In this document: one piece after another, positions 5,447 to 5,462 of the stretch
Layout of the letters: the number at the start of each line of letters is the position of its first letter
Position numbering within the stretch: the first letter of the stretch is position 1
Assembly: GCA_946042585.1 (NCBI GenBank)
Contig: CAMGDO010000078.1
Coordinates: forward strand, 1-5,462
Direction: 5' to 3'
From: an uncultured Clostridia bacterium
GTDB taxonomy: Bacteria > Bacillota > Clostridia > Christensenellales > Aristaeellaceae
Length of the DNA stretch: 5,462 nucleotides
Position numbers and translations under genes: made by a program
Notes under the pieces: generated by a model
Database searches by the model: none
What the model saw: only the letters and a program-made list of their open reading frames with translations
Told to the model about the DNA's origin: nothing

Positions 5447-5462
5447 ATACAGGAACAAAGGA

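Larger units (their letters stand above)
5387..5462 (+). other. Probable 5' leader of an rRNA operon, cut by the window end
   Basis: The segment follows the strong promoter, has no credible coding sequence and can fold strongly from its first base. GCGCTC (5387-5392) can pair with GAGCGC (5424-5429), or the inner hairpin at 5390-5410 can form instead. A boxA-like element follows, and the sequence stops at ACAAAGGA. This layout matches the leader upstream of 16S rRNA in Gram-positive bacteria, with 16S expected a few tens of bases beyond. A protein gene whose ribosome binding site is the final AAAGGA is a less likely alternative. Confidence 0.65.

Overview
The window looks like one short assembled contig from a GC-rich Gram-positive bacterium, probably an uncultured Clostridia-type Bacillota. 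Reasons: a KtrAB-type potassium uptake pair, strong GGAGG-like ribosome binding sites before each complete gene, and a Gram-positive-style rRNA leader with a CTTGAAAAC boxA core. The taxonomic call is inference. All genes lie on the + strand.

Layout: bases 1-34 are a Nextera/Tn5 sequencing adapter, not genome. From 35 to 649 runs the C-terminal half of the DNA polymerase III sliding clamp (dnaN). After a 112-base gap come ktrB (762-2057, K+ channel-like translocating subunit) and ktrA (2070-2744, its RCK gating ring protein), 12 bases apart and clearly one operon. Next is a multi-spanning membrane protein (2807-3784) that aligns with the core of prolipoprotein diacylglyceryl transferase (Lgt) but lacks its catalytic histidine. 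It is followed by a secreted PIG-L/LmbE-type zinc deacetylase with an N-terminal discoidin-like domain (3864-5084). A clear intrinsic terminator (5107-5140) ends the series.

The last 320 bases are non-coding and become AT-rich. They hold two isolated TATAAT boxes, three helically phased A-tracts, a strong extended -10 sigma-A promoter (5351-5380), a hairpin-rich leader and a boxA-like element. This is best read as the promoter and leader of an rRNA operon whose 16S gene would start just past the window. A multi-copy rRNA operon would also explain why the contig stops there.

Functionally, ktrB and ktrA form a K+ uptake system, and KtrA keeps the residues expected for c-di-AMP control. The Lgt-like protein and the secreted PIG-L enzyme look like an envelope or surface-glycan pair of unknown substrate. 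The most unusual item is the Lgt-like protein with lost active-site residues beside an intact secreted deacetylase.
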